Source of the DNA: Brevibacterium epidermidis NBRC 14811
GTDB lineage: Bacteria; Actinomycetota; Actinomycetes; Actinomycetales; Brevibacteriaceae
Reading direction: 5' to 3'
Length of the DNA: 64,000 bases
NCBI RefSeq assembly: GCF_001570805.1
Contig: NZ_BCSJ01000002.1
Span: forward strand, 124,001-188,000
Part shown: positions 10,274 through 18,983 of the stretch, in pieces
Layout of the letters: every line of letters begins with the position of its first letter
How positions within the stretch are numbered: the first letter of the stretch is position 1
Notes under the pieces: generated by a model
What the model was told of the DNA's origin: nothing
Seen by the model: the letters and a program-made list of their open reading frames with translations, nothing else
The model's database searches: none
Position numbers and translations under genes: made by a program

Positions 10274-11167
10274 ATGGAGCTGCAGCAGATCCGCGCCTTC
10301 GTCGCCGTCGCCGAGGAACTCCACTTCGGCCGCGCCGCCGAACGCCTCGGCATGGCCCAGCCCCCGCTGAGCCGCACCATCCGCTCTCTGGAGACCGAGC
10401 TCGGCGCCTCTCTGTTCCAACGCACGACCCGCTCAGTCAGCCTCTCCCCCGCCGGCGAAGCCCTACTCGAGCCGGCCAAGCACATGCTCGCCACCCAGCA
10501 GGCCGCCGTCGAATCCGTCCACCGCTCCTCCAGCGGTGAGGTCGGCCGCGTCCGCTTCGGCTACTCGCACCCGTCCTCCCGCGACCTGGCCGCCACCCTC
10601 GTGGCGGCCTCACACGAACGCAATCCGGGCATCACCTTCCACCTCGAGTCGACGGTCTACGCCGACGAAGGCCTCGAGCGGATCATGGACGGCACGCTCG
10701 ATCTCGCCCTTGTCCGTTGGCGCCGGCGGCCCCCGCTCATCGCCGGACGCCCCGTCGCGATCGAGCGCCCCTGCGTCGCCATGCCGAGTTCGCACCGACT
10801 GGCGAAGCGAAAGAAGATCGGCGTCAAGGAACTCGCCGACGAACCCTTTGTCCTCCTGCCCGCCCGACCGAATTCGAACCTGCGCGAGACCGCCATGCGC
10901 CTATGCCTCGACGCCGGGTTCAGCCCGCGCACCGTCCAGGAGGCCCCCGACTCGCAGTCGATCTCCGCGCTCGTGGCCGCCGGGATGGGCGTGACGATTA
11001 CGTTCGATTCCGTCGCCGCCGGCTACGACTCGCGGATCGCCGCGGTTCCGCTCGATCTCCCGAACGAAGCCACCCAGCTCCACCTCGCCTACCGACTCGA
11101 TCAGCAGGACGCAGCCCTGAACACGGTGCTCGATGTCGCCGAGGCGGTACTGCCGACCGTCCGCTGA
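10274..11167 (+). CDS. LysR family transcriptional regulator
   Basis: A 297-residue LTTR with an N-terminal helix-turn-helix (M-E-L-Q-Q-I-R-A-F-V through L-F-Q-R-T-T-R) and a C-terminal periplasmic-binding-protein-like effector domain. The E-E-L-H-F-G-R-A-A-E-R-L style is that of the BenM/CatM branch, which often controls aromatic-acid or CoA-ester pathways. GAGGGAGA precedes the ATG. The gene is divergent from hutU and reads toward the thiolase, CoA-transferase and acyl-CoA dehydrogenase genes, so it may activate those, hutU, or both (inference). Confidence 0.88.
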   Translation: MELQQIRAFVAVAEELHFGRAAERLGMAQPPLSRTIRSLETELGASLFQRTTRSVSLSPAGEALLEPAKHMLATQQAAVESVHRSSSGEVGRVRFGYSHPSSRDLAATLVAASHERNPGITFHLESTVYADEGLERIMDGTLDLALVRWRRRPPLIAGRPVAIERPCVAMPSSHRLAKRKKIGVKELADEPFVLLPARPNSNLRETAMRLCLDAGFSPRTVQEAPDSQSISALVAAGMGVTITFDSVAAGYDSRIAAVPLDLPNEATQLHLAYRLDQQDAALNTVLDVAEAVLPTVR

Positions 11168-11345
11168 GCGGCCTGGCCGCCGCAAGCCGGCCAGGCTGGC
11201 GAATCTTGCGAATCGAATCCAGCGACCCCGCATACCGTCACCGAGGCGACCCACCCACCAGTGCCGCGCCGTCACTATGAGGCCCATTCATTGAGACGCA
11301 CCCTTGTCAGGCGCAATCCATTCGGATATGTTCATAAATGGGAAA

Positions 11346-11376
11346 GTATTAATACCAAATTCGGCAGTGATGCCGA
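11346..11376. promoter_or_regulatory. Two palindromes upstream of the thiolase gene
   Basis: GTATTAATAC (11346-11355) is a perfect 10-base palindrome in an AT-rich patch. TCGGCA-GTGA-TGCCGA (11361-11376) is a perfect 6-4-6 inverted repeat with the geometry, but not the sequence, of the hut-type operators. Together they probably form the promoter/operator of the thiolase gene at 11437, perhaps for the LysR regulator encoded just upstream. Confidence 0.4.
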
Positions 11377-11436
11377 TCGTGTCGACGTTCCGGCCCCACA
11401 AGCGGGACGGTGCGACCGCAACCAGAGGGAGACTCC

Positions 11437-12660
11437 GTGTCCGAAGACATCGTCATCTGCGATCCTCTCCGCTCCCCCGTGGGCGGATTCGGCGGACAGT
11501 TCAAGGACGTGCCGCATGAGGAGCTCGGCCGACAGGTCCTCACAGGTCTGCTGGAGAAGACCAACCTGCCGGGCGAAGCCATTGAGGATGTCGTCCTCGG
11601 CAACTGCTATCCGCACATGGAGACTCCGGCGATCGGCCGCGTCGTTGCCCTCAATGCGGGACTGCCCATCACCGTTCCCGGCCGCCAGGTCGACCGTCGC
11701 TGCGGCTCCGGCCTGCAGGCGATCGCCGACGCCCACGCGATGATCTCGGCCGGTTTCGCCGACCTCGTCGTCGCCGGCGGCGTCGAGTCGATGAGCCGCG
11801 CACCGTTCTTCAATGAGGAGATCCGCTGGGGCGTCAGGGGCGGCAACATCGAACTCAAGGACGGCCTCGTCCGCGGCCGCCTCACCGCAGGCGGCAACGA
11901 CTACCCGGTGCCCGGCGGAATGATCGAGACCGCGGAGAACCTGCGTCGGGAGTACAAGATCTCACGCGAGGACCAGGACGCCTACGCGGTCGAATCGCAT
12001 CGTCGGGCCGCCTCGGCGACGGAGGAAGGGAAGTTCGCCGACGAGATCGTGCCGATCACGCTGCCGGCCACCCGGAAGGCCCCCGAACAGGTCATCACGA
12101 CCGACGAACACATCCGCCCCGGATCGACGGTCGAGAAGCTCGCGAAGCTCAAGCCGATGCTCGCGAAGTCCGACGATGAGGCCACGGTGACCGCCGGAAA
12201 TGCCTCGGGACAGAACGACGGCGCCGCGCTGTGCATCGTCACCACCGCGTCCAAGGCCGCCGAGCTCGGCCTGCAGGTCTTCGCCCGCATGCGCAGCTGG
12301 GCCGTGGCCGGTGTGCCGCCGAAAACCATGGGCATCGGCCCGGTCCCGGCGACCGCGAAGGCACTGCAGCGCGCGGGTCTCGAACTCGGCGATATCGACC
12401 TCATCGAACTCAACGAGGCATTCGCGGCGCAGGTGCTCGCCTGCACGACCGAATGGAAACTGTCCGAATCCGACTTCGCCGAGCGTCTCAACGTCAACGG
12501 CTCGGGCATCTCACTGGGCCACCCGGTCGGCGCGACCGGTGGCCGCATCCTCGCCACCCTGCTGCGAGAGATGGATCGCCGCGGTTCCCGCTACGGAGTC
12601 GAGACCATGTGCATCGGCGGCGGCCAGGGAATGGCCGCGGTCTTCGAACGCGTAGCCTGA
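11437..12660 (+). CDS. Acetyl-CoA C-acyltransferase (thiolase)
   Basis: A 407-residue thiolase, which cleaves 3-ketoacyl-CoA with CoA or runs the reverse condensation. The acylated nucleophile is Cys89 in R-R-C-G-S-G-L-Q-A; the C-terminal His is in G-H-P-V-G-A-T-G and the second Cys in M-C-I-G-G-G. N-E-A-F-A is also present. GTG at 11437 is preferred because AGAGGGAG stands six bases before it; a longer in-frame extension to 11410 lacks such a site. With the CoA-transferase and acyl-CoA dehydrogenase downstream it forms a beta-oxidation-like module. A PcaF-like role on 3-oxoadipyl-CoA is possible but no pca genes are here. Confidence 0.9.
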   Translation: MSEDIVICDPLRSPVGGFGGQFKDVPHEELGRQVLTGLLEKTNLPGEAIEDVVLGNCYPHMETPAIGRVVALNAGLPITVPGRQVDRRCGSGLQAIADAHAMISAGFADLVVAGGVESMSRAPFFNEEIRWGVRGGNIELKDGLVRGRLTAGGNDYPVPGGMIETAENLRREYKISREDQDAYAVESHRRAASATEEGKFADEIVPITLPATRKAPEQVITTDEHIRPGSTVEKLAKLKPMLAKSDDEATVTAGNASGQNDGAALCIVTTASKAAELGLQVFARMRSWAVAGVPPKTMGIGPVPATAKALQRAGLELGDIDLIELNEAFAAQVLACTTEWKLSESDFAERLNVNGSGISLGHPVGATGGRILATLLREMDRRGSRYGVETMCIGGGQGMAAVFERVA

Positions 12661-12697
12661 GGCCCGCTCGTCTCACGACGAGAAGAACTCAGTGCAC

Positions 12698-12729
12698 TGC
12701 CCTGGCCGGAAGCCCTTCCGGCCAGGGCA
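12698..12729. terminator. Hairpin after the thiolase gene
   Basis: The arms 12698-12712 and 12715-12729 are perfect 15-base reverse complements (inner sequence CTGGCCGGAAG) with a very tight turn. TGCAC/GTGCA at 12693 and 12732 can lengthen the stem. It probably ends the thiolase transcript, so the CoA-transferase gene has its own promoter with operator D. Confidence 0.75.
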
Positions 12730-12802
12730 ACGTGCATTGAGTGCCGGAACTCCGCCCCGGGGGCAGACGGCCCGTCGGAGCTTCGGGACGTCCGACACCT
12801 CC

Positions 12803-12818
12803 GTCCGACACTTCGGAC
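12803..12818. promoter_or_regulatory. hut-type operator D (GTCCGA-N4-TCGGAC)
   Basis: GTCCGACACTTCGGAC keeps both perfect 6-base arms of operators A and B; only the spacer differs. A further GTCCGACAC half site starts at 12790, giving a partial tandem. It lies 55 bases upstream of the CoA-transferase start. Confidence 0.65.
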
Positions 12819-12873
12819 GAAATCCCGTCACACCCCGTTGTCTTCGCCCTGGTCACCGCCGAGGATGAAGATC

Positions 12874-14016
12874 ATGAACGCAACGAAGCAGCTCCTGACC
12901 GGGGTTCGGGTCGCCGATTTCTCCCGAGTTCTCGCCGGTCCCTACGCCACGGCGATGCTCGCCGACCAGGGCGCCGAGGTCATCAAGATCGAGATGCCCG
13001 GCCACGGTGACGATTCCCGACATCTCGGACCCTTCACCGATTCCGGGTCGACGTACTTCACCGGACTCAACCGCGGCAAGCGATCGATCGAGGCCGATCT
13101 CAAGGATCCCGAGCACCATGCACGCCTCCTCGAGTTCATCAAGAGCTGCGATGTCGTCGTCGAGAACTTCCGTCCCGGCGTCGCGGCGAAACTCGGCCTC
13201 TCCTACGCCGACATCAAGGCTGTGAAGCCCGATATCGTCTATGCCTCGATCTCCGGTTTCGGACAGGCCGGCAGCCAGGCGGGACGTCCCGCCTATGACA
13301 CGGTCATCCAGGCCCTGAGCGGCCTCATGGCCTCGACCGGCTTCCCCGAGGGCTCGCCCACCCGCGTGGGCGAATCGATCGCCGACGTCTCCGCCGGAGT
13401 CTTCGCCGCCTTCGGCATCTCGTCGGCGCTCTTCCGCCGGCAGACGACCGGCGAAGGTGCCCATATCGACATTCCGATGCTCGACGTCATGCTCGCCATG
13501 CAGCCGACGAACGCCTCCCTCCACTCCGCTGGATCCGCCCCCACCCGGGTCGGCAACCGACACCCCGTCTCGGCACCGTTCGACACCTATCGCGCCGCCG
13601 ACGGACTCCTCGTCATCGCCGTGGCCAACGACCGGCTCTTCGGTACTCTTGCCCAGACCCTCGGCAAGCCGGAGCTGGCCACCGATCCGCGCTTCGCCAC
13701 CGACGCTCATCGGTCGGACAACGACGACGCGCTGCGCATCGAGATCGAAGAATTCACCACCGGGCGCACCGTGACCGAGCTGTGCGAGATCTTCGATGCC
13801 GCCGGAATCCCGAACTCCCCCGTCCTCGATTTCGCCGAGGCGGTCACCGGCCCCATCGGCTCCGATCGCGATCTCACTGCCACCGATCCCCGATCCGGGC
13901 ACGCCTTCCTCGGCCACCCGCTCCTTGTCGACGGCACCCGCCCGGCGTCCGCGCTTCCGGCGCCCCGCCTCGGCGAACACAACGCCGACTTCGCCGCACC
14001 CACCGACGCACGCTGA
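12874..14016 (+). CDS. CaiB/BaiF family (class III) CoA-transferase
   Basis: A 380-residue class III enzyme that moves CoA from an acyl-CoA donor to a carboxylic acid. The sequence keeps V-L-A-G-P-Y-A-T, V-V-V-E-N-F-R-P-G, S-I-S-G-F-G and the catalytic aspartate in P-A-Y-D-T-V (Asp142). ATG at 12874 is chosen because GAGG lies nine bases before it; ATG at 12865 touches the same site. The presence of operator D places it with the hut genes. An imidazole acid such as imidazolepropionate is an attractive substrate (inference). Carnitine-type substrates are an alternative given the BCCT gene at the window edge. Confidence 0.87.
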   Translation: MNATKQLLTGVRVADFSRVLAGPYATAMLADQGAEVIKIEMPGHGDDSRHLGPFTDSGSTYFTGLNRGKRSIEADLKDPEHHARLLEFIKSCDVVVENFRPGVAAKLGLSYADIKAVKPDIVYASISGFGQAGSQAGRPAYDTVIQALSGLMASTGFPEGSPTRVGESIADVSAGVFAAFGISSALFRRQTTGEGAHIDIPMLDVMLAMQPTNASLHSAGSAPTRVGNRHPVSAPFDTYRAADGLLVIAVANDRLFGTLAQTLGKPELATDPRFATDAHRSDNDDALRIEIEEFTTGRTVTELCEIFDAAGIPNSPVLDFAEAVTGPIGSDRDLTATDPRSGHAFLGHPLLVDGTRPASALPAPRLGEHNADFAAPTDAR

Positions 14017-14157
14017 CCTGACCGGCTGGCCTCAACCTCGCCGAGGCGGCGCACTCCGCACGAATCCCCTGGCCTCTCAGTCAGGATTCCCCGATCCTCC
14101 TGGTCGGGAGCCCGTCCAATTCCATCGAACCGATCCCCATTGCAAAGGAGCACTCTT

Positions 14158-15294
14158 ATGGCCTTCGACATCACCGCCGATGAACAGGAACTCGTCGACG
14201 CCGTCGTCTCGATCAGCAAGGACGTCCTCGTCCCACAGGCCGCGGCCGCCGACGCGAACGAACGCGTCTCCGACGAAACCCTGAAGACCCTCGCCGAGGT
14301 GGGGGTCATGGGGCTCAACCTGCCCGAGGAATTCGGCGGGCCCGGCGTCGGTTCGGTGGCGATGAGCCAGATGGTCGCCGCCATCACCGAGGCGTGCGCA
14401 TCGACCGCGTCGATCGTCACCGCGCAGTTCCTCGCCACCGACTCGATCCTCCTCGGCGGCACCGATGCCCAACGCGAAGCGTGGCTGCCACGCGCCGCAG
14501 CCGGCGAAGTCATCGGAGCCTTCGGACTCACCGAACCCGGTGCCGGATCGAACCCGGCGGAGATGTCGACGAAGGCCACACGGGTCGACGGCGGTTGGCA
14601 CCTCAAGGGCACGAAGTGCTTCATCACGAACGCCGGCTTCGCGGACTTCATCGTCGTCTACGCGAAGACCGACGTCGACGCCGGGCACAAGGGGATCAGC
14701 GCATTCATCGTCGACACTGCGGCCGCCTCGGCGGGGTTGGACTTCCATCCCCCGGAGAAGACGATGGGTCTGCGCGGCAGCCCCGTCTATGAGTTCGTCA
14801 TCGACACCGTGGTTCCCGAGGACGCCCTCCTCGGGAAGGCAGGCGAAGGCTTCACGACGGCCATGCGCGTGCTTGACCGCGGCCGCATCGAGGTGGCTGC
14901 GATGAGCCTGGGAATCGGCAAGGCTGCCCTCGACGCCGCCGTGGCGTGGGCCGGCGAGCGCAAGATCAACGGCAAGCCGCTGAACAGGCTCCAAGGCATC
15001 GCGTTCAAGCTCGCGGACATGTACACGAAGTACCGTTCGGCGTGGCTGCTGACGATGGACGCCGCCGAACAGCGCGACTCCGAGGTGGACTTCACTCGAT
15101 CCTCGGCAACGGCGAAGCTCGCCGCCTCCGAGGCGGCCGCCTTCATCGCCGACGAAGCCCTGCAGATCCATGGCGGGTACGGCTTCACTCGCGACTTCCC
15201 GCTCGAGCGATACGTTCGCGACGCTCGGATCTACCGCATCTACGAAGGCTCCTCGGAGATCCAACGCACGATCATCGCCCGATCTCTGTCCTGA
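14158..15294 (+). CDS. Acyl-CoA dehydrogenase
   Basis: A 378-residue flavoprotein that introduces the alpha,beta double bond in an acyl-CoA and passes electrons to ETF. The FAD/substrate segments G-A-F-G-L-T-E-P-G-A-G-S and C-F-I-T-N-A are seen, with Q-I-H-G-G-Y-G and the catalytic base Glu363 in I-Y-E-G-S-S-E-I-Q-R, as in short/medium-chain enzymes. AAAGGAG stands seven bases before the ATG at 14158. It lies 141 bases after the CoA-transferase gene and probably uses its product. CoA ligation plus desaturation would turn imidazolepropionate into urocanyl-CoA; this is a hypothesis only. Confidence 0.92.
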   Translation: MAFDITADEQELVDAVVSISKDVLVPQAAAADANERVSDETLKTLAEVGVMGLNLPEEFGGPGVGSVAMSQMVAAITEACASTASIVTAQFLATDSILLGGTDAQREAWLPRAAAGEVIGAFGLTEPGAGSNPAEMSTKATRVDGGWHLKGTKCFITNAGFADFIVVYAKTDVDAGHKGISAFIVDTAAASAGLDFHPPEKTMGLRGSPVYEFVIDTVVPEDALLGKAGEGFTTAMRVLDRGRIEVAAMSLGIGKAALDAAVAWAGERKINGKPLNRLQGIAFKLADMYTKYRSAWLLTMDAAEQRDSEVDFTRSSATAKLAASEAAAFIADEALQIHGGYGFTRDFPLERYVRDARIYRIYEGSSEIQRTIIARSLS

Positions 15295-15424
15295 CGAGTC
15301 GGCTGAAACAAGCCGGAGAATCGATCGAAACAGCACAGAAATCCGCCCGAGAATACGATCGAGACGAGTTTGAGGGGCGATTCGTTCGCCGCGGAGTCCC
15401 TCTGTTCATTCCACCCTGCAGATG

Positions 15425-15440
15425 TTCCGAAATATCGGAC
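15425..15440. promoter_or_regulatory. hut-type operator C upstream of NCS1 permease
   Basis: TTCCGAAATATCGGAC is the reverse complement of operator A/B (GTCCGAAATATCGGAC) with one changed base. It lies 79 bases upstream of the permease start. Confidence 0.65.
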
Positions 15441-15519
15441 GAAATATGTGATTCGGGTCTCGTCTCTCATCGTCTTTGGGTGTTGACTGAGTCTGATTCA
15501 TCACTCAAAGGAGAAATTC

Positions 15520-16950
15520 ATGGCTAGTACGACCAATTCGGGGATCGAGAAACGGTCCATCGAGATGGTGCCTGACGCTGAGCGTCACGGAACGCCACGT
15601 TCCCAGTTCACCCTGTGGTTCGGCGCCAACACTCAGATCACCGCGATCGTCGACGGGGCCCTGGCCGTCGTCTTCGGCGCCGATGCACTGTGGGCCATCA
15701 TCGGTCTGCTCATCGGCAACATCATCGGCGGAATCGTCATGGCACTGCACTCCGCGCAGGGACCGCAGCTCGGCCTGCCGCAGATGATCTCCTCGCGTGC
15801 TCAGTTCGGCATCATCGGCGCGATCATCCCGCTCGTGCTCGTCGTGCTCATGTACATCGGCTTCGCCTCGACCGGTGCGGTCCTGTCCGGCCAGGCCGTC
15901 AACCTCATCATCGGAGTCCAGACCCCATGGGTCGGCATCGTCATCTTCGGTGCGCTCACCGCCCTGGTGGCCCTGCTGGGGTATAAGTACATCCACGTGC
16001 TCGGTCGGATCTCCTCGGTGACGGGCCTACTCGGGTTCCTGTTCATCACCTACTGCGTGCTCACACAGGTCGACGTCCCCGGTCTGATCTCGGGCTCGTC
16101 GTTCGCCTTCCCCGCCTTCCTCTCCGCAATCGCCCTGTCCGTCGGCTGGCAGCTGACCTACGGCCCCTATGTCGCCGACTATTCGCGATACCTGCCACGA
16201 TCGACCCCAGCTTCGAAGACCTTCTGGTTCACCTTCGGCGGATCGGTCATCGGTTCGCAGTGGTCGATGACCCTGGGTGCGCTCATCGGAGCCGCCGCCA
16301 TGACGGAATCCGGCAACCTGTTCGTCGAGAACCAGGTCGCCTACGTCGGCGACATCGTCGGCGGAGGGGTGTTCGCACTCCTCATCTTCATCGTCATCCT
16401 GCTGGGCAAGCTCACGGTCAATACGCTCAACGCCTACGGCGCGTTCATGTGCACGCTGACGATCCTCACCTCGTTCGGCAACAAGGCGACGATCCGTCGC
16501 TGGACCCGCGCGGTCTTCGTCATCGGCATCGTCTCGCTCACCGTGCTCGTGGCGCTGCTGGCCTCGGCAGACTTCCTCGCGAACTTCAAGAACTTCGTGC
16601 TCGCCCTGCTCATGGTCTTCACCCCATGGAGCATCATCAACCTCACCGACTACTACCTGATCTCGAAGGACCGCTTCGACATTCCCGCGTTCTATGACCG
16701 CAACGGCCGCTACGGCGCATGGAACTGGCGGGCGCTGGCGTCCTACGGAATCGGCGTCGTCGTCCAGATCCCGTTCCTTGCACAGTCCTTCTACACCGGA
16801 CCGATGGTCGCAAAGCTCGGCGGCGCGGACATCTCGTGGCTCGTCGGCATCGTCGTCACCTTCGTCCTCTATTACGTGCTCATCCGCAACCGGGGAGTCG
16901 CCCCGAAGGAGACGATCTACCCCACCCTCGAGGAACTCGAGCGCAAGTGA
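15520..16950 (+). CDS. NCS1 family permease (purine-cytosine permease-like)
   Basis: A 476-residue inner-membrane protein with about 12 hydrophobic segments. The N-terminal region (F-G-A-N-T-Q-I-T-A-I-V-D-G-A) and the S-R-A-Q-F-G and Y-V-A-D-Y-S-R-Y-L motifs are typical of nucleobase:cation symporter family 1, whose members carry cytosine, purines, allantoin or hydantoins. AAAGGAG precedes the ATG. It sits at the end of the CoA module and has a near-perfect copy of the hut-type operator, so uptake of histidine, urocanate or another imidazole compound is more likely here than a plain nucleobase (inference). Confidence 0.9.
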   Translation: MASTTNSGIEKRSIEMVPDAERHGTPRSQFTLWFGANTQITAIVDGALAVVFGADALWAIIGLLIGNIIGGIVMALHSAQGPQLGLPQMISSRAQFGIIGAIIPLVLVVLMYIGFASTGAVLSGQAVNLIIGVQTPWVGIVIFGALTALVALLGYKYIHVLGRISSVTGLLGFLFITYCVLTQVDVPGLISGSSFAFPAFLSAIALSVGWQLTYGPYVADYSRYLPRSTPASKTFWFTFGGSVIGSQWSMTLGALIGAAAMTESGNLFVENQVAYVGDIVGGGVFALLIFIVILLGKLTVNTLNAYGAFMCTLTILTSFGNKATIRRWTRAVFVIGIVSLTVLVALLASADFLANFKNFVLALLMVFTPWSIINLTDYYLISKDRFDIPAFYDRNGRYGAWNWRALASYGIGVVVQIPFLAQSFYTGPMVAKLGGADISWLVGIVVTFVLYYVLIRNRGVAPKETIYPTLEELERK

Positions 16951-17354
16951 CCCTCACCCGCACCGAGGCGGCCCCACCCTTTCCGGGCAGCTGACCTCGG
17001 CAGGGTGGCTCCACTCCTTCAACGGCCGCCGGTCGGCAGCAAACGCTGCCGACCGGCGGCCGTTGTCGTGTGTCCTGGAGAAGGATCAGCCCGCACGAAA
17101 CACCGACTGTTTCCACATCGCCCAGGCGGCACGGACTGTCCTCGGCAAAAGAGTTACCAATCAGTTCTACTATCGAGTAACGTGTGTGGTGCCCGTCACA
17201 ATAAGGGCGTCCGATGAAGAGCATCCGCTGCCGACGACACCCCTGTCGCAGCGGTTCGCTCGCGGTCGCGGCCCGTTGCACCACGGCCCGCACCGACTCC
17301 ACTGTCCCGCACCTTCTCACCGCCGAGAGACATGGCAGAACAGGACCACCGCCT
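16951..17354. other. Non-coding region between permease and lipase genes
   Basis: About 400 bases hold the permease terminator (17021-17064) and the lipase promoter region. TACT-ATCG-AGTA at 17168-17179, with GTTAC at 17154 and GTAAC at 17177 around it, may be an operator. In-frame sequence upstream of 17355 (from 17214) reads as Arg/His-rich non-protein-like residues and is not taken as coding. Confidence 0.5.
17021..17064 (+). terminator. Long perfect hairpin after the permease gene
   Basis: The 20-base arms 17021-17040 and 17045-17064 are exact reverse complements (AACGGCCGCC... / ...GGCGGCCGTT) around an AAAC loop. There is no T-tract, as is common in high-GC actinobacteria. Confidence 0.85.
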
Positions 17355-18827
17355 ATGAGCACGCCCAACACAGCACAGACCAGCACAGCACTGCCGACCA
17401 CAACGTCACACAGTCCGCGTCGTCGCATTCAGGCCCTCAGCGCCGCAGCGATCGCCGGCCTCGCACTCACTCTGTGCACGACGACCGCGCCGGCCCAGGC
17501 CGCCGACATCGTCCCACAGACCGAATCCGAAGCCGAACAGTTCCTCGACGACCGTGCGGCTGAGGACCCGAGCACGCTCGACCGCGATTCCGTCCCCGAG
17601 GACATCAGCGTCGAACAGGCGAAGAAGGCTGTCGAGAGTTCCGATGAACTCACCACGGCCGACGTCGAATATGCCGCCGCACAGGAGGACCTTCCGGCCT
17701 CCGGAGTCCCCGAAGATTTCTATGAGACTCCGGACTCGCTTCCCAGTGAAGACGGTGCAGTGCTCAAGCAGGCCGACTCGGAGTTCTATCTCGATCCCGT
17801 GAAACTCATCAAGCATGACGCGAAATCGACGACGTTCATGTACAAAACCACCGACGAGCAAGGCACCGCCCGAGCCGCCACCGCCACTCTGCTCACCCCG
17901 AACGGCGCGAGCGGCCACGCCGAGGATGCCGTCGTCATCTCTCCGGGCACCCAGGGCATCGCCGACAAGTGCGCTCCCAGCCGGCAAATGGGCATGGGCA
18001 CCGAATACGAAGGAATCTCCGTCGCCTCTGCCCTGGCCGCGAAGCATCCGGTTGTCGTCGTCGACTACATGGGCCTCGGCACTGAAGGCACCCATCACTA
18101 CGTCAACCGCGTCGAAGAGGGACGCTCTGTCCTCGACGCGGCACGCGCAGTTCAGCAGGTCGACGGAAGCGAGATCGACGAGGAGACCCAGCTCCAACTG
18201 CGCGGATACTCGCAGGGCGGCCACGCCACGACGGCTGCTCTGGAGCTCCAGAAGGAATGGGCTCCCGAGCTCAACGTCGTCTCAGCTTCGGCCGGCGCCG
18301 TGCCGACCGATCTGTATAAGACCGTTTCCGAGCTCTCGAGCGTCTATACGGCATTCGCGCTCTACGGCGTCGCCGGGTTCGCGGATCAGACCGGGGTCGA
18401 TACGTCGGACTTCCTCAACGAGGAGGGACAGAAGGTAGTCGAAGAAACCTCGAACCAGTGCACCATCGAAGCGCTGCTCTCGACTGCCTTCACCGATGCG
18501 AAGACGCTGACGAAGAACGGTGAGTCATTCCAGGAGATCGTCGATGCGAACTTCACGGACGTCGCCGAAAAGCAGCGTCTGGGCAAGGCTGAAGTGCCTG
18601 ATATTCCGCTGCTGGTCAACCACAGCCGCCTCGACGACGTCATCTCATTCGATCAGGGCAAGGAGCTCGCGTCGACCTGGTGCCGCGCCGGACACAAGGT
18701 CGCGTTCGAGGACAACCTCGGCCCCACACACATCGGCGGCTACGTCGCCGCGCTGCCCCGGGTCGAGACCTTCACCAGTCGCACCTTCGCGGGCAAGGCT
18801 CCGCTCGACAGCTGCTGGAGGCTGTGA
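17355..18827 (+). CDS. Secreted lipase/esterase (LIP family alpha/beta hydrolase)
   Basis: A 490-residue protein from ATG 17355, with a long signal peptide: a basic R-R-R segment, hydrophobic A-A-A-I-A-G-L-A-L-T-L and an A-Q-A-A cleavage area at about residue 48. The mature part belongs to the fungal secretory-lipase-like family, with nucleophile Ser286 in G-Y-S-Q-G, an Asp in H-S-R-L-D-D and a His in P-T-H-I-G-G. The region of about residues 50-150 is very acidic (Glu/Asp-rich), like a propeptide or spacer. It probably hydrolyses acylglycerols outside the cell. A weak AGGA lies nine bases before the start. Confidence 0.87.
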   Translation: MSTPNTAQTSTALPTTTSHSPRRRIQALSAAAIAGLALTLCTTTAPAQAADIVPQTESEAEQFLDDRAAEDPSTLDRDSVPEDISVEQAKKAVESSDELTTADVEYAAAQEDLPASGVPEDFYETPDSLPSEDGAVLKQADSEFYLDPVKLIKHDAKSTTFMYKTTDEQGTARAATATLLTPNGASGHAEDAVVISPGTQGIADKCAPSRQMGMGTEYEGISVASALAAKHPVVVVDYMGLGTEGTHHYVNRVEEGRSVLDAARAVQQVDGSEIDEETQLQLRGYSQGGHATTAALELQKEWAPELNVVSASAGAVPTDLYKTVSELSSVYTAFALYGVAGFADQTGVDTSDFLNEEGQKVVEETSNQCTIEALLSTAFTDAKTLTKNGESFQEIVDANFTDVAEKQRLGKAEVPDIPLLVNHSRLDDVISFDQGKELASTWCRAGHKVAFEDNLGPTHIGGYVAALPRVETFTSRTFAGKAPLDSCWRL

Positions 18828-18913
18828 CCTCCCACCCTCACCGAGGCTGCCCACCCAGTTGGGGAATCTGTCCTCACCGAGGCGGCCCGCCCGGTTGACG
18901 AGCCCATAAGATA

Positions 18914-18947
18914 GAGGCGGTCCACCCTGAACGGGGTGGGCCGCCTC
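18914..18947. terminator. Bidirectional hairpin between lipase and DUF1345 genes
   Basis: GAGGCGGTCCACCC (18914-18927) pairs with 18934-18947 (GGGTGGGCCGCCTC) with one G-U wobble. It lies between convergent genes. Confidence 0.75.
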
Positions 18948-18983
18948 GGCGATATTCACAGGGTTGGGTTGTGCCGGTGACGG

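Noticed and set aside
17214-17354. N-terminal extension of the lipase to ATG 17214
   Set aside because: The extra residues are Arg/His/Cys-rich, would put the signal peptide far inside the protein, and a better start exists at 17355.
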